A DNA stretch of 64,000 nt from Archivesica marissinica (GCA_014843695.1 CM026400.1:35048435-35112434), one strand, 5' to 3'; shown: positions 1 to 15,773, counted from the stretch's first letter. Notes: a model not told the origin generated them from the sequence alone. Translations and numbers: made by a program.

Positions 1-3000
1 TGTCCATGTATGGTATAGTCCCCTTCCTATCGTCTGCCGATATGTCTGTCCATGTATGGTATAGTTCCCTTCCTATCGTCTGTCGATATGTCTGTCCATG
101 TATGGTATAGTTCCCTTCCTATCGTCTGTCGATATGTCTGTCCATGTATGGTATAGTCCCCTTCCTATCGTCTGTCGATATGTCTGTCTATGTATGGTAT
201 AGTCCCCTTCTTATCGTCTGCCGATATGTATGTCCATGTATGGTATAGTTCCCTTCTTATCGTCTGTCGATATGTCTGTCCATGTATGGTATAGTTCCCT
301 TCCTATCGTCTGTCGATATGTATGGTATAGTCCCCTTCCTATCGTCCGCCGATATGTCATTTCATGTATGGTATAGTCCCCTTCCTATCGTCTGCCGATA
401 TGTCTGTCCATGTATGGTATAGTCCCCTTCCTATCGTCTGCCGATATGTCTGTCCATGTATGGTATAGTTCCCTTCTTATCGTCTGTCGATATGTCTGTC
501 CATGTATGGTATAGTCCCCTTCCTATCGTGTGTCGATATGTCTGTCCATGTATGGTATAGTTCCCTTCCTATCGTATGTCGATATGTCTGTCCATGTATG
601 GTATAGTCCCCTTCCTATCGTCTGCCGATATGTCTGTCCATGTATGGTATAGTCCCCTTCCTATCGTCTGTCGATATGTCTGTCCATGTATGGTATAGTC
701 CCCTTCCTATCGTCTGCCGATATGTCTGTCCATGTATGGTATAGTCCCCTTCCTATCGTCTGCCGATATGTCTGTCCATGTATGGTATAGTCCCCTTCCT
801 ATCGTCTGCCGATATGTCTGTCCATGTATGGTATAGTTCCCTTCCTGTCGTCTGTCGATATGTCTGTCCATGTATGGTATAGTCCCCTTCTTATCGTCTG
901 TCGATATGTCTGTCCATGTATGGTATAGTTCCCTTCCTATCGTCTGTCGATATGTCTGTCCATGTATGGTATAGTCCCCTTCCTATCGTCTGCCGATATG
1001 TCTGTCCATGTATGGTATAGTTCCCTTCCTATCGTCTGTCGATATGTATGGTATAGTCCCCTTCCTATCGTCCGCCGATATGTATGTCCATGTATGGTAT
1101 AGTTCCCTTCCTGTCGTCTGTCGATATGTCTGTCCATGTATGGTATAGTCCCCTTCCTATCGTCTGTCGATATGTCTGTCCATGTATGGTATAGTCCCCT
1201 TCCTATCGGCTGCCGATATGTCTGTCCACGTATGGTATAGTCCCCCCCTTCCTATCGTCTGTCGATATGTCTGTCCATGTATGGTATAGTTCCCTTCATA
1301 TCGTCTGCCGATATGTCTGTCCATGTATGGTATAGTCCCCTTCCTATCGTCTGTCGATATGTCTGTCCATGTATGGTATAGTTCCCTTCTATCGTCTGCC
1401 GATATGTCTGTCCATGTATGGTATAGTCCCCTTCCTATCGTCTGCCGATATGTCTGTCCATGTATGGTATAGTCCCCTTCCTATCGTCTGCCGATATGTC
1501 TGTCCATGTATGGTATAGTCCCCTTCCTATCGTCTGCCGATATGTCTGTCCATGTATGGTATAGTCCCCTTCCTATCGTCTGCCGATATGTCTGTCCATG
1601 TATGGTATAGTCCCCTTCCTATCGTCTGCCGATATGTCTGTCCATGTATGGTATAGTTCCCTTCCTATCGTCTGTCGATATGTCTGTCCATGTATGGTAT
1701 AGTTCCCTTCCTATCGTCTGTCGATATGTCTGTCCATGTATGGTATAGTCCCCTTCCTATCGTCTGTCGATATGTCTGTCTATGTATGGTATAGTCCCCT
1801 TCTTATCGTCTGCCGATATGTATGTCCATGTATGGTATATCCCTTCTTATCGTCTGTCGATATGTCTGTCCATGTATGGTATAGTTCCCTTCCTATCGTC
1901 TGTCGATATGTATGGTATAGTCCCCTTCCTATCGTCCGCCGATATGTCATTTCATGTATGGTATAGTCCCCTTCCTATCGTCTGCCGATATGTCTGTCCA
2001 TGTATGGTATAGTCCCCTTCCTATCGTCTGCCGATATGTCTGTCCATGTATGGTATAGTTCCCTTCTTATCGTCTGTCGATATGTCTGTCCATGTATGGT
2101 ATAGTCCCCTTCCTATCGTCTGTCGATATGTCTGTCCATGTATGGTATAGTTCCCTTCCTATCGTCTGTCGATATGTCTGTCCATGTATGGTATAGTCCC
2201 CTTCCTATCGTCTGTCGATATGTCTGTCCATGTATGGTATAGTCCCCTTCCTATCGTCTGCCGATATGTCTGTCCATGTATGGTATAGTCCCCTTCCTAT
2301 CGTCTGCCGATATGTCTGTCCATGTATGGTATAGTCCCCTTCCTATCGTCTGTCGATATGTCTGTCCATGTATGGTATAGTCCCCTTCCTATCGTCTGCC
2401 GATATGTCTGTCCATGTATGGTATAGTCCCCTTCCTATCGTCTGCCGATATGTCTGTCCATGTATGGTATAGTCCCCTTCCTATCGTCTGCCGATATGTC
2501 TGTCCATGTATGGTATAGTTCCCTTCCTGTCGTCTGTCGATATGTCTGTCCATGTATGGTATAGTCCCCTTCTTATCGTCTGTCGATATGTCTGTCCATG
2601 TATGGTATAGTTCCCTTCCTATCGTCTGTCGATATGTCTGTCCATGTATGGTATAGTCCCCTTCCTATCGTCTGCCGATATGTCTGTCCATGTATGGTAT
2701 AGTTCCCTTCCTATCGTCTGTCGATATGTATGGTATAGTCCCCTTCCTATCGTCCGCCGATATGTATGTCCATGTATGGTATAGTTCCCTTCCTGTCGTC
2801 TGTCGATATGTCTGTCCATGTATGGTATAGTCCCCTTCCTATCGTCTGTCGATATGTCTGTCCATGTATGGTATAGTTCCCTTCCTATCGTCTGTCGATA
2901 TGTCTGTCCATGTATGGTATAGTCCCCTTCCTATCGGCTGCCGATATGTCTGTCCACGTATGGTATAGTCCCCCCCTTCCTATCGTCTGTCGATATGTCT

Positions 3001-6000
3001 GTCCATGTATGGTATAGTTCCCTTCATATCGTCTGCCGATATGTATGTCCATGTATTGTATAGTCCCCTTCCTATCGTCTGTCGATATTTCTGTACATGT
3101 ATAGTATATTCCCCTTCCTATCGTCTGTCGATATGTCTGTCCATGTATTGTATAGTTCCCTTCTTATCGTCTGCCGATATGTCTGTTCATGTATGGTATA
3201 GTTCCCTTCTTATCGTCTGCCGATATGTCTGTCCATGTATGGTATAGTTCCCTTCTTATCGTCTGTCGATATGTCTGTCCATGTATGGTATAGTTCCCTT
3301 CCTATCGTCTGTCGATATGTCTGTCCATGTATGGTATAGTCCCCTTCCTATCGTCTGCCGATATGTATGTCCACGTATGGTATAGTCCCCTTCCTATCGT
3401 CCGCCGATATGTCTGTCCATGTATGGTATAGTCCCCCCCTTCCTATCGTCTGCCGATATGTCTGTCCATGTATGGTATAGTCCCCTTCCTATCGTCTGCC
3501 GATATGTCTGTCCATGTATGGTATAGTCCCCTTCCTATCGTCTGCCGATATGTCTGTCCATGTATGGTATAGTCCCCTTCCTATCGTCTGTCGATATGTC
3601 TGTCCATGTATGGTATAGTCCCCTTCCTATCGTCTGTCGATATGTCTGTCCATGTATGGTATAGTTCCCTTCTTATCGTCTGCCGATATGTCTGTCCATG
3701 TATGGTATAGTCCCCTTCCTATCGTCTGCCGATATGTCTGTCCATGTATGGTATAGTCCCCTTCCTATCGTCTGCCGATATGTCTGTCCATGTATGGTAT
3801 AGTCCCCTTCCTATCGTCTGTCGATATGTCTGTCCATGTATGGTATAGTTCCCTTCCTATCGTCTGCCGATATGTCTGTCCATGTATGGTATAGTCCCCT
3901 TCCTATCGTCTGCCGATATGTCTGTCCATGTATGGTATAGTCCCCTTCCTATCGTCTGCCGATATGTCTGTCCATGTATGGTATAGTCCCCTTCCTATCG
4001 TCTGCCGATATGTCTGTCCATGTATGGTATAGTCCCCTTCCTATCGTCTGCCGATATGTCTGTCCATGTATGGTATAGTTCCCTTCCTATCGTCTGTCGA
4101 TATGTCTGTCCATGTATGGTATAGTTCCCTTCCTATCGTCTGTCGATATGTCTGTACATGTATGGTATAGTCCCCTTCCTATCGTCTGTCGATATGTCTG
4201 TCTATGTATGGTATAGTCCCCTTCTTATCGTCTGCCGATATGTATGTCCATGTATGGTATAGTTCCCTTCTTATAGTCTGTCGATATGTCTGTCCATGTA
4301 TGGTATAGTTCCCTTCCTATCGTCTGTCGATATGTATGGTATAGTCCCCTTCCTATCGTCCGCCGATATGTCATTTCATGTATGGTATAGTCCCCTTCCT
4401 ATCGTCTGCCGATATGTCTGTCCATGTATGGTATAGTCCCCTTCCTATCGTCTGCCGATATGTCTGTCCATGTATGGTATAGTTCCCTTCTTATCGTCTG
4501 TCGATATGTCTGTCCATGTATGGTATAGTCCCCTTCCTATCGTCTGTCGATATGTCTGTCCATGTATGGTATAGTTCCCTTCCTATCGTATGTCGATATG
4601 TCTGTCCATGTATGGTATAGTCCCCTTCCTATCGTCTGCCGATATGTCTGTCCATGTATGGTATAGTCCCCTTCCTATCGTCTGCCGATATGTCTGTCCA
4701 TGTATGGTATAGTCCCCTTCCTATCGTCTGTCGATATGTCTGTCCATGTATGGTATAGTCCCCTTCCTATCGTCTGCCGATATGTCTGTCCATGTATGGT
4801 ATAGTCCCCTTCCTATCGTCTGCCGATATGTCTGTCCATGTATGGTATAGTCCCCTTCCTATCGTCTGCCGATATGTCTGTCCATGTATGGTATAGTTCC
4901 CTTCCTGTCGTCTGTCGATATGTCTGTCCATGTATGGTATAGTCCCCTTCTTATCGTCTGTCGATATGTCTGTCCATGTATGGTATAGTTCCCTTCCTAT
5001 CGTCTGTCGATATGTCTGTCCATGTATGGTATAGTCCCCTTCCTATCGTCTGCCGATATGTCTGTCCATGTATGGTATAGTTCCCTTCCTATCGTCTGTC
5101 GATATGTATGGTATAGTCCCCTTCCTATCGTCCGCCGATATGTATGTCCATGTATGGTATAGTTCCCTTCCTGTCGTCTGTCGATATGTCTGTCCATGTA
5201 TGGTATAGTCCCCTTCCTATCGTCTGTCGATATGTCTGTCCATGTATGGTATAGTTCCCTTCCTATCGTCTGTCGATATGTCTGTCCATGTATGGTATAG
5301 TCCCCTTCCTATCGGCTGCCGATATGTCTGTCCACGTATGGTATAGTCCCCCCGCTTCCTATCGTCTGTCGATATGTCTGTCCATGTATGGTATAGTTCC
5401 CTTCATATCGTCTGCCGATATGTATGTCCATGTATTGTATAGTCCCCTTCCTATCGTCTGTCGATATATCTGTACATGTATAGTATATTCCCCTTCCTAT
5501 CGTCTGTCGATATGTCTGTCCATGTATAGTATAGTTCCCTTCTTATCGTCTGCCGATATGTCTGTCCATGTATGGTATAGTTCCCTTCTTATCGTCTGCC
5601 GATATGTCTGTCCATGTATGGTATAGTTCCCTTCTTATCGTCTGTCGATATGTCTGTCCATGTATGGTATAGTTCCCTTCTTATCGTATGTCGATATGTC
5701 TGTCCATGTATGGTATAGTTCCCTTCTTATCGTCTGCCGATATGTCTGTCCATGTATGGTATAGTTCCCTTCTTATCGTCTGCCGATATGTCTGTCCATG
5801 TATGGTATAGTCCCCTTCCTATCGTCTGCCGATATGTCTGTCCATGTATGGTATAGTCCCCTTCCTATGGTCTGCCGATATGTCTGTCCATGTATGGTAT
5901 AGTCCCCTTCCTATCGTATGTCGATATGTCTGTCCATGTATGCTATAGTTCCCTTCCTGTCGTCTGTCGATATGTATGTCTGTACATGTATGGTATAGTT

Positions 6001-8043
6001 CCATTCCTATCGTCTGTCGATATGTCTGTCCATGTATGGTATAGTTCCCTTCTTATCGTCTGCCGATATGTCTGTCCATGTATGGTATAGTTCCCTTCTT
6101 ATCGTCTGTCGATATGTCTGTCCATGTATGGTATAGTTCCCTTCTTATCGTCTGTCGATATGTCTGTCCATGTATGGTATAGTTCCCTTCCTATCGTATG
6201 TCGATATGTCTGTCCATGTATGGTATAGTCCCCTTCCTATCGTCTGCCGATATGTCTGTCCATGTATGGTATAGTCCCCTTCCTATCGTCTGCCGATATG
6301 TCTGTCCATGTATGGTATAGTCCCCTTCCTATCGTCTGTCGATATGTCTGTCCATGTATGGTATAGTCCCCTTCCTATCGTCTGCCGATATGTCTGTCCA
6401 TGTATGGTATAGTCCCCTTCCTATCGTCTGCCGATATGTCTGTCCATGTATGGTATAGTCCCCTTCCTATCGTCTGTCGATATGTCTGTCCATGTATGGT
6501 ATAGTCCCCTTCCTATCGTCTGCCGATATGTCTGTCCATGTATGGTATAGTCCCCTTCCTATCGTCTGCCGATATGTCTGTCCATGTATGGTATAGTCCC
6601 CTTCCTATCGTCTGCCGATATGTCTGTCCATGTATGGTATAGTTCCCTTCCTGTCGTCTGTCGATATGTCTGTCCATGTATGGTATAGTCCCCTTCTTAT
6701 CGTCTGTCGATATGTCTGTCCATGTGTGGTATAGTTCCCTTCCTATCGTCTGTCGATATGTCTGTCCATGTATGGTATAGTCCCCTTCCTATCGTCTGCC
6801 GATATGTCTGTCCATGTATGGTATAGTCCCCTTCCTATCGTCTGTCGATATTTCTGTACATGTATAGTATATTCCCCTTCCTATCGTCTGTCGATATGTC
6901 TGTCCATGTATTGTATAGTTCCCTTCTTATCGTCTGCCGATATGTCTGTTCATGTATGGTATAGTTCCCTTCTTATCGTCTGCCGATATGTCTGTCCATG
7001 TATGGTATAGTTCCCTTCTTATCGTCTGTCGATATGTCTGTCCATGTATGGTATAGTTCCCTTCCTATCGTCTGTCGATATGTCTGTCCATGTATGGTAT
7101 AGTCCCCTTCTTATCGTCTGTCGATATGTCTGTCCATGTATGGTATAGTTCCCTTCCTATCGTCTGTCGATATGTCTGTCCATGTATGGTATAGTCCCCT
7201 TCCTATCGTCTGCCGATATGTCTGTCCATGTATGGTATAGTTCCCTTCCTATCGTCTGTCGATATGTATGGTATAGTCCCCTTCCTATCGTCTGCCGATA
7301 TGTCTGTCCATGTATGGTATAGTTCCCTTCCTATCGTCTGTCGATATGTCTGTCCATGTATGGTATAGTCCCCTTCCTATCGTCTGTCGATATGTCTGTC
7401 CATGTATGGTATAGTTCCCTTCCTATCGTCTGCCGATATGTCTGTCCATGTATGGTATAGTCCCCTTCCTATCGTCTGCCGATATGTCTGTCCATGTATG
7501 GTATAGTCCCCCCTTCCTATCGTCTGTCGATATGTCTGTCCATGTATGGTATAGTTCCCTTCTATCGTCTGCCGATATGTCTGTCCATGTATGGTATAGT
7601 CCCCTTCCTATCGTCTGTCGATATGTCTGTACATGTATGGTATAGTCCCCTTCCTATCGTCTGTCGATATGTCTGTCCATGTATGGTATAGTTCCCTTCT
7701 TATCGTCTGCCGATATGTCTGTCCATGTATGGTATAGTTCCCTTCTTATCGTCTGCCGATATGTCTGTCCATGTATGGTATAGTTCCCTTCCTATCGTCT
7801 GTCGATATGTCTGTCCATGTATGGTATAGTTCCCTTCTCGTCTGTCGATATGTCTGTCCATGTATGGTATAGTTCCCTTCCTATCGTCTGTCGATATGTC
7901 TGTCCATGTATGGTATAGTTCCCTTCCTATCGTCTGTCGATATGTCTGTCCATGTATGGTATAGTTCCCTTCCTATCGTCTGTCGATATGTCTGTCCATG
8001 TATGGTATAGTTCCCTTCCTATCGTCTGCCGATATGTCTGTCC
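1..8043. repeat. 46-bp satellite array with higher-order structure
   Basis: About 175 head-to-tail copies of a 46-bp unit (core GGTATAGTCCCCTTCCTATC, then a CGTCTGYCGATATGT segment) fill the start of the window and continue past its left edge. Units differ mainly at a few positions (TCCCC/TTCCC, CTATC/TTATC, TGCCG/TGTCG). Short units lacking the TCTGTCCA segment recur in the same context. Blocks at 937-1137, 2619-2819 and 4997-5197 are the same sequence, so multi-unit segments were duplicated. Because 46 is not a multiple of 3, reading frames rotate and give small open frames on both strands. These are not genes. Confidence 0.97.
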
Positions 8044-8283
8044 ATATGAGCGACGCCTCCTGAAGAGATTAGTCATTTTAGAATGTTGGAGGATAGTGCA
8101 ATAATACAGACAGAGACTCATTCCAGAGTCTCCTCTGGTTCTTTTACGTGCACGATGTAAATCACCGACATGAGACATCGGTTTAATGTCCCATCTGAAA
8201 GACTGTTAATTTTATTAAGGTCAGACGAACCTGCGATTCCCTGGATTACCAGTGCAGCGTGTTATACCTACAGTGGCAGATAA
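8043..8283 (-). mobile_element. SINE family S1, fused to the satellite
   Basis: Copy of the tRNA-headed SINE whose best copies are at 60391-60681 and 61906-62190. It begins at CATATGAGCGACGCCTCC directly after a satellite unit and lacks the SINE tail (the CGTTTATTTATCGTCGCTACC part) seen elsewhere. The tRNA-like head is at the right and is degraded, with the GGGGGATC part lost. The satellite therefore abuts or replaced the SINE 3' end. Confidence 0.85.
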
Positions 8284-8611
8284 CAATATATATCCAGGCC
8301 CTTAGCCACTCTGAGGCACACCGATGCAGTTACCTCGGTTAAAATTTCCAAAGCCAAAAATAAAAGGAAAAATTAAACAAATAAAATGCAAAAAATATCC
8401 CTTTGCTATATCAAAATTTATGTTGATTGCTAGAGAGCTGAAAGGTCAGTACATACGTAGACGTCTAAAATCAGAAAACTCAGGAAATATTTTCTATACC
8501 CCAACACTTTTAAGGGAGAACATGCCCGGACCCCTAGATTTCCTCGGTTGAAATTTGCCTCTGGCTACGTTACTGGTGATAGAATAGTAATTGTGTCGAG
8601 TGTATATTTAA
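8284..8611. other. AT-rich sequence, no gene seen
   Basis: A 75-codon open frame at 8324-8551 has no recognisable domain and the composition of its surroundings. I see no repeat shared with the rest of the window. Confidence 0.5.
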
Positions 8612-9607
8612 AACGACACTACGACACTGGTGAAAACCAGAATACCTATAGAATGTAATTTCCTATTATATGGTATAATTGTTTTCCAAATATTTGCCTC
8701 ACAAGCTGAGTATTTCATCTAATAAACAAACGTCGTATACGACGTTTGATACGACGTTTGTTGACATAACAAACTAATGTGAATAGGGTCAACATCCATG
8801 CGTAATGCAATGTGTGCATACTGAATACCACGATATATGGTACAGATGTACCGTTATATCTCACCCTGTGTGCCTATGCATATTTAGTTTTAGACTAATA
8901 CGATTTAAAATATCTCTAAGCGACAGTAGCACGCGCTTGGTATAGACTCCAATAATAAACAAACGTCAATTCAGGAGCATAGCTGACAGTTAATATAACA
9001 TCCTACTTTCACTTTTGAGAGACTGTATACCACAAAACCACTGTTTATGTATATAAAGTTAGTGTTCGAATTATTTGGGAAGCATGTGCAGGTCAGACGG
9101 TGTTATTGATATAGTGGTCTGGGATTGGTTGAAAAAGTGTAGGGAAGCCCTTAAGAGTTATTGATACATGAATTGATTGGCTGAGTAGGTATTGTCACAA
9201 ATAGTGAACATGACTTCTAAATATTAAAATACAATATATGAGCTGCATTTTGGAATATTTAAAAATATTTGCAGACAATATGGTGACAAATAAACAGCAT
9301 ATTATAAATGCAGGTGTCAGTGCAACATTCACCACTAAATTACCTTCAGAGTAGGGGGTGGGTGCCTTTAGTGGGAAATAAAAAAAACGCAATCGGTCAA
9401 CCCCATTGAAATTTGACATTTTCCTGTGGCTCAAAGGCCAGTCTGTTGAAAACTACTGTCTTTTGTGCCAAACTATTTTGGGGAAAAATATAATGGCACT
9501 GTATGTTATAATGGTGACCTATGGACATTGCAATAGCGGTGTCTGACCTGCAGTAGCAATGTTATTTATACTTAAAAAACATGTGCTTTTTGCGATGTAA
9601 TGTCGCT
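8612..9607 (-). mobile_element. TTAA-flanked MITE carrying a nested insertion
   Basis: Long copy of the element also found at 13908-14421 and 51470-51967. TTAA lies immediately outside both ends (8608-8611 and 9608-9611), and the ends are inverted (AACGACACTACG against AGCGACATTACATCGC read from the right). About 465 bp of foreign sequence (9088-9552) interrupts it compared with the 514-bp copy. TTAA target sites suggest a piggyBac-type source, but no transposase is present and the terminal bases are not the usual piggyBac ones, so the superfamily is an inference. Confidence 0.8.
9088..9552. mobile_element. Nested element with CAGGTCAGAC inverted ends
   Basis: The insertion inside the TTAA MITE starts GCAGGTCAGACGGTG and ends CGGTGTCTGACCTGC, an inverted pair. 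The related 13908-14421 copy reads through this site without it. The same terminus followed by a CCATTGCAAT-like segment occurs at 16643 and 16776. Two open frames here (9195-9434 and 9562-9885, the latter crossing the boundary) look fortuitous. Confidence 0.7.
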
Positions 9608-9611
9608 TTAA

Positions 9612-10039
9612 GCGTATAGAGAGCATTGCATACATGTTCAACATTATGGTTTGATACATATGTGTAAATACTTTGGATTGATGTCCTTTGATAGTAGAAA
9701 GAGACCGAATATGTAAATGTCAAGTATTTTCTATAAAGATGAATTGCGTTAATACTCATTCTCCATTTAGATTTTTCAATAAGATTTTCAATGGTTTTAT
9801 TTAGTTTAGAGTTATATCTATGAACCATAACCGATGTGATGAAAAAACACGCTGGACAAGCTACTGTGGTAACTACAACAAACACGAATGCAATGTTCTT
9901 CTACACTCACCTATGAAAGTTCGTAGACATAATGTTAAATTGTGCGTATTAATTAGCTTAATTTATTAGTTAATTGTGAAGAAGAAAAATGGTTATTAAG
10001 CACATCGGCCCAATAATATTGATATTGATGCATTAGGTG
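9612..10039. other. No gene or repeat recognised
   Basis: AT-rich single-copy-looking sequence between the TTAA MITE and an S6 SINE remnant. I see nothing interpretable. Confidence 0.4.
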
Positions 10040-10200
10040 CGTAGCCTATATCATATGTCCCGGGTAGAACCACTCACCTTCCGCAAGTCAACTGGATAAG
10101 CTCCTCGGATGAAACAATTCGACACGTTCGACATACAGCGGTGAAGATCGTGTGATTTAAGATGAACGACCGTAACCACTCGGGGTCCCTCAGTCATGCA
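10040..10200 (-). mobile_element. SINE family S6, degraded copy
   Basis: Matches the 30828-31080 copy through the CACCTTCCG, CAACTGGATAAGCT and AAACAATTCGACAC segments and the ACCACTCG end that corresponds to the tRNA-like head. Heavily diverged. Confidence 0.6.
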
Positions 10201-10258
10201 CACTTGAGTGAATAATATGTCGTTATTTGGGGCCTTCGTAGTGTAATGGATACGTGCT

Positions 10259-10567
10259 AATAAATTTACAAAGTAAGCTTTAGTTGTATTTGGGCTAATT
10301 AATTTACAAAGTAAGCTTTAGTTGTATTTGGGCTAATTAATATACAAAGTAAGCTTTAGTTGTATTTGGGCTAATTAATTTACAACGTAACCTTTAGTTG
10401 TATTTGGGCTAATTAATATACAAAGTAAGCTTTAGTTGTATTTGGGCTAATTAATTTACAAAGTAAGCTTTAGTTGTAGTTGGGCTAATTAATTTACAAA
10501 GTAAGCTGTAGTTGTATTTGGGCTAGTTAATTTACAAAGTAAGCTTTAGTTGTCTTTGGGCTAATTA
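10259..10567. repeat. 38-bp tandem repeat, about 8 units
   Basis: Units read ATTTACAAAGTAAGCTTTAG then TTGTATTTGGGCTAATTA, with a few substitutions. The array ends about 240 bp upstream of the alpha-tubulin gene A TATA box, so it lies in the proximal upstream region of that gene. Confidence 0.95.
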
Positions 10568-10811
10568 AGTTGTGTTCATGTGGTCATGAGTTCCAGGCTT
10601 TAATATGATAGTCTTTTCTCTATCTATTTATGTATCTAGTTTGTGCATGTTTTATTAAAATTGCTGGCATGTAAAACAGGGCACTCACAAACGATGCAAT
10701 TTCATGTATTTTAAAAACAGGAATATGACTTTATAACAGGTAGAATGCTTGCAAAGCGTAACTTTTGACGCTAAGTATACTTAACTTTTTGCCGGTATGG
10801 CAACTGAACGC

Positions 10812-10819
10812 TATAAAAA
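10812..10819 (+). promoter_or_regulatory. TATA box of alpha-tubulin gene A
   Basis: TATAAAAA lies 99 bp upstream of the start codon. A start site about 30 bp downstream would give a 5' UTR of about 70 nt ending in CTCAATCATG. Position and sequence fit a core promoter. No experimental support. Confidence 0.65.
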
Positions 10820-10910
10820 TGAATGGCGTCGCTGGCAATCGTTCATACAACGCCTTCTCCTCCACACCATAACGTGAAATAGGACAGCATATTTTTACAC
10901 ATACTCAATC

Positions 10911-13880
<2,970 letters not shown>

Positions 13881-13907
13881 AATGGTCTGACGAAAATTGT
13901 TTATTAA

Positions 13908-14421
13908 AGCGACATTACATCGCAAAAAGCACAGAAAATGTATAAATGAAAAGTATAAATAACATGGCTACTACAAATGCTTCCCAAATAATTCGAACAC
14001 TAACTTTATATACATAAACAGTGGTTTTGTGGTATACAATTCTCAAAATTGAAAGTAGGATGTCATACAACTGTCAGCTATGCTCCTGAATTGACGTTTG
14101 CTTATTATTGGAGTCTATACCAAACGCGTGCTACAGTCGCTTAGAGATATTTTAAATCGTATTAGTTTAACAATAAATATGCATAGGCACAAAGGGTGAG
14201 ATATAACGGTAAATCTGTACCATAAATCGTGGTATTCAGGATGCACACATTGCATTACGCATGTATGTTGACCCTATTTACATTAGTTTGTTATGTCAAC
14301 AAACGTCGTATACGATGCTTGTTTACTCAGCTTGTGAGGCAAATATTTGGAAAACAATTATAACATGTAATAGGAAATTACATTCTGGAGAAATTCGGAT
14401 TTTCACTGATGTAGTGTCGCT
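13908..14421 (+). mobile_element. TTAA-flanked MITE directly after gene A
   Basis: Starts AGCGACATTACATCGC and ends GATGTAGTGTCGCT, inverted ends with TTAA on both sides (13904-13907 and 14422-14425). It is 514 bp, non-coding, and in the opposite orientation to the 8612-9607 copy. It begins 27 bp after the gene A stop codon, so most of that gene's 3' UTR must lie in the element. An AATAAA at 14172-14177 could serve as its poly(A) signal. Confidence 0.88.
14172..14177 (+). promoter_or_regulatory. Candidate poly(A) signal for gene A
   Basis: AATAAA about 290 bp after the stop codon, inside the TTAA MITE. It is the first canonical hexamer I see on this strand downstream of the gene. Unproven. 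Confidence 0.4.
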
Positions 14422-14425
14422 TTAA

Positions 14426-14801
14426 ACACACTCAGAATAATGAATAAATAATATATATTTCCTGTTACTCTTGCCAACATATCAAGAGCATGTACTCTCA
14501 CATATTTTAATACTTATCTGAACATTAATTTAAATACAAAATTGCATAATATTAATAAAATATTGTACTCTTGGTTCAAGATAGTAGTTGTGTTATTTTC
14601 TTCTAATAATGACATTGCTTCCAGTAACTACGCATGTTTGTATATTGATTATTGACCTAGCAGGCTGTACAACTTTGACCAGTCTATTACAGTGGATTGT
14701 TATGGTAACTGTCTTCTTACCAATGGTGCCTCGAAGAGTAATGGATACGGTCTCGCAAATAATATGTGTCGTTCGGTTATTTAAAGTTTAACTCTTTCCT
14801 T
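14426..14801. other. No gene recognised
   Basis: AT-rich spacer. The 67-codon frame at 14588-14791 has no domain and is not supported. Confidence 0.4.
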
Positions 14802-15158
14802 CATAGAGATTTATGTTAATATACTGTTATATCTCCATACAAACGACAGTCATTTAGCTATCATGCAGTGGATAAGTAGTCGCCATATCTATTCCACCTC
14901 CATAGATATTACTGGGACTACATAGAGATTTAGGTTAATATACTATTATATCTCCATACAAACGACAGTCATTTAGCTATCATGCAGTGGATAAGTAGTC
15001 ACCATATCTATCCCACCTCCATAGATATTACTGGGACTTCATAGAGATTTAGGTTAATATACTATTATATCTCCATACAAACGACAGTCATTTAGCTATC
15101 ATGCAGTGGATACGTAGTCGCCATATCTATCCCACCTCCATATATATTACTGGAACTA
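14802..15158. repeat. 119-bp tandem triplication
   Basis: Three near-identical units start at about 14802, 14921 and 15040. Each runs from CATAGAGATTTA through CAGTCATTTAGCTATCATGC to ATTACTGGGACT. The third unit degrades at its end. Confidence 0.95.
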
Positions 15159-15262
15159 CACGAGATGCTGGCCTTTATTATGAACATTGGTTTGGTACTA
15201 CAGTGTCGATGTATGTCGTATTGGTAATGGTGTCAAGAGGTGCTTCTATGAGGGAAAGCGTT

Positions 15263-15372
15263 AAAGTTTTAAACTTTATTATTTTTATTTATTTTACAAC
15301 GATTGCCAAGCAAGTTTTAACAACTTATATTAATCACTCTCGTTGGCGCGGATGAAAGCGCATACATGGTCA
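15263..15372 (-). mobile_element. SINE family S3, tail-only copy
   Basis: Only the tail and body remain (AACGATTGCCAAGCAAG, CTCTCGTTGGCGCGGATGAA). The tRNA-like head is missing. Confidence 0.8.
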
Positions 15373-15773
15373 TTCGCGTTTATTTATTGGCGAATAAAAC
15401 ATGGTTTGGAGTTCTGACGCGTAGGAATTAAGAATGCAGGCCGTATGACTTAATTCATGCGCCCCGAAATACAAACCATGTTGTATGCAACTATGAATAA
15501 CGCAACTGCATGTACTATTATTATTTCGATTCTAACATGACCAAAATATCTAAAAAGCTAAAAGAATTAGTTGGTGTTATTTTCGAATCTACGACCCCTG
15601 GATTACAAGTCCAGCGTGATAACAAAAAACACCAACGGACCGCTAATCTGCTACCCAGGTTCGGTTCCATTCTGTCGATCTTTCACATTGTTACTCCTTT
15701 GCAAACATTCATACCGCTTATTGTTAGGCTAATGGGTGGACATGGGTTTAGTTTGATCATATTTTATTTTGCT
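15373..15773. other. No gene recognised
   Basis: The 90-codon frame at 15510-15782 has no domain. A short stretch (ATTATTTCGATTCTAACATG) resembles the edge of the 52.5-kb foldback element, and a GGATTACAAGTCCAGCGTG fragment resembles the S1 head. Confidence 0.4.

Noticed and set aside
1..8043. CRISPR-like array
   Set aside because: Units are head-to-tail with no unique spacers, and the genome is animal.
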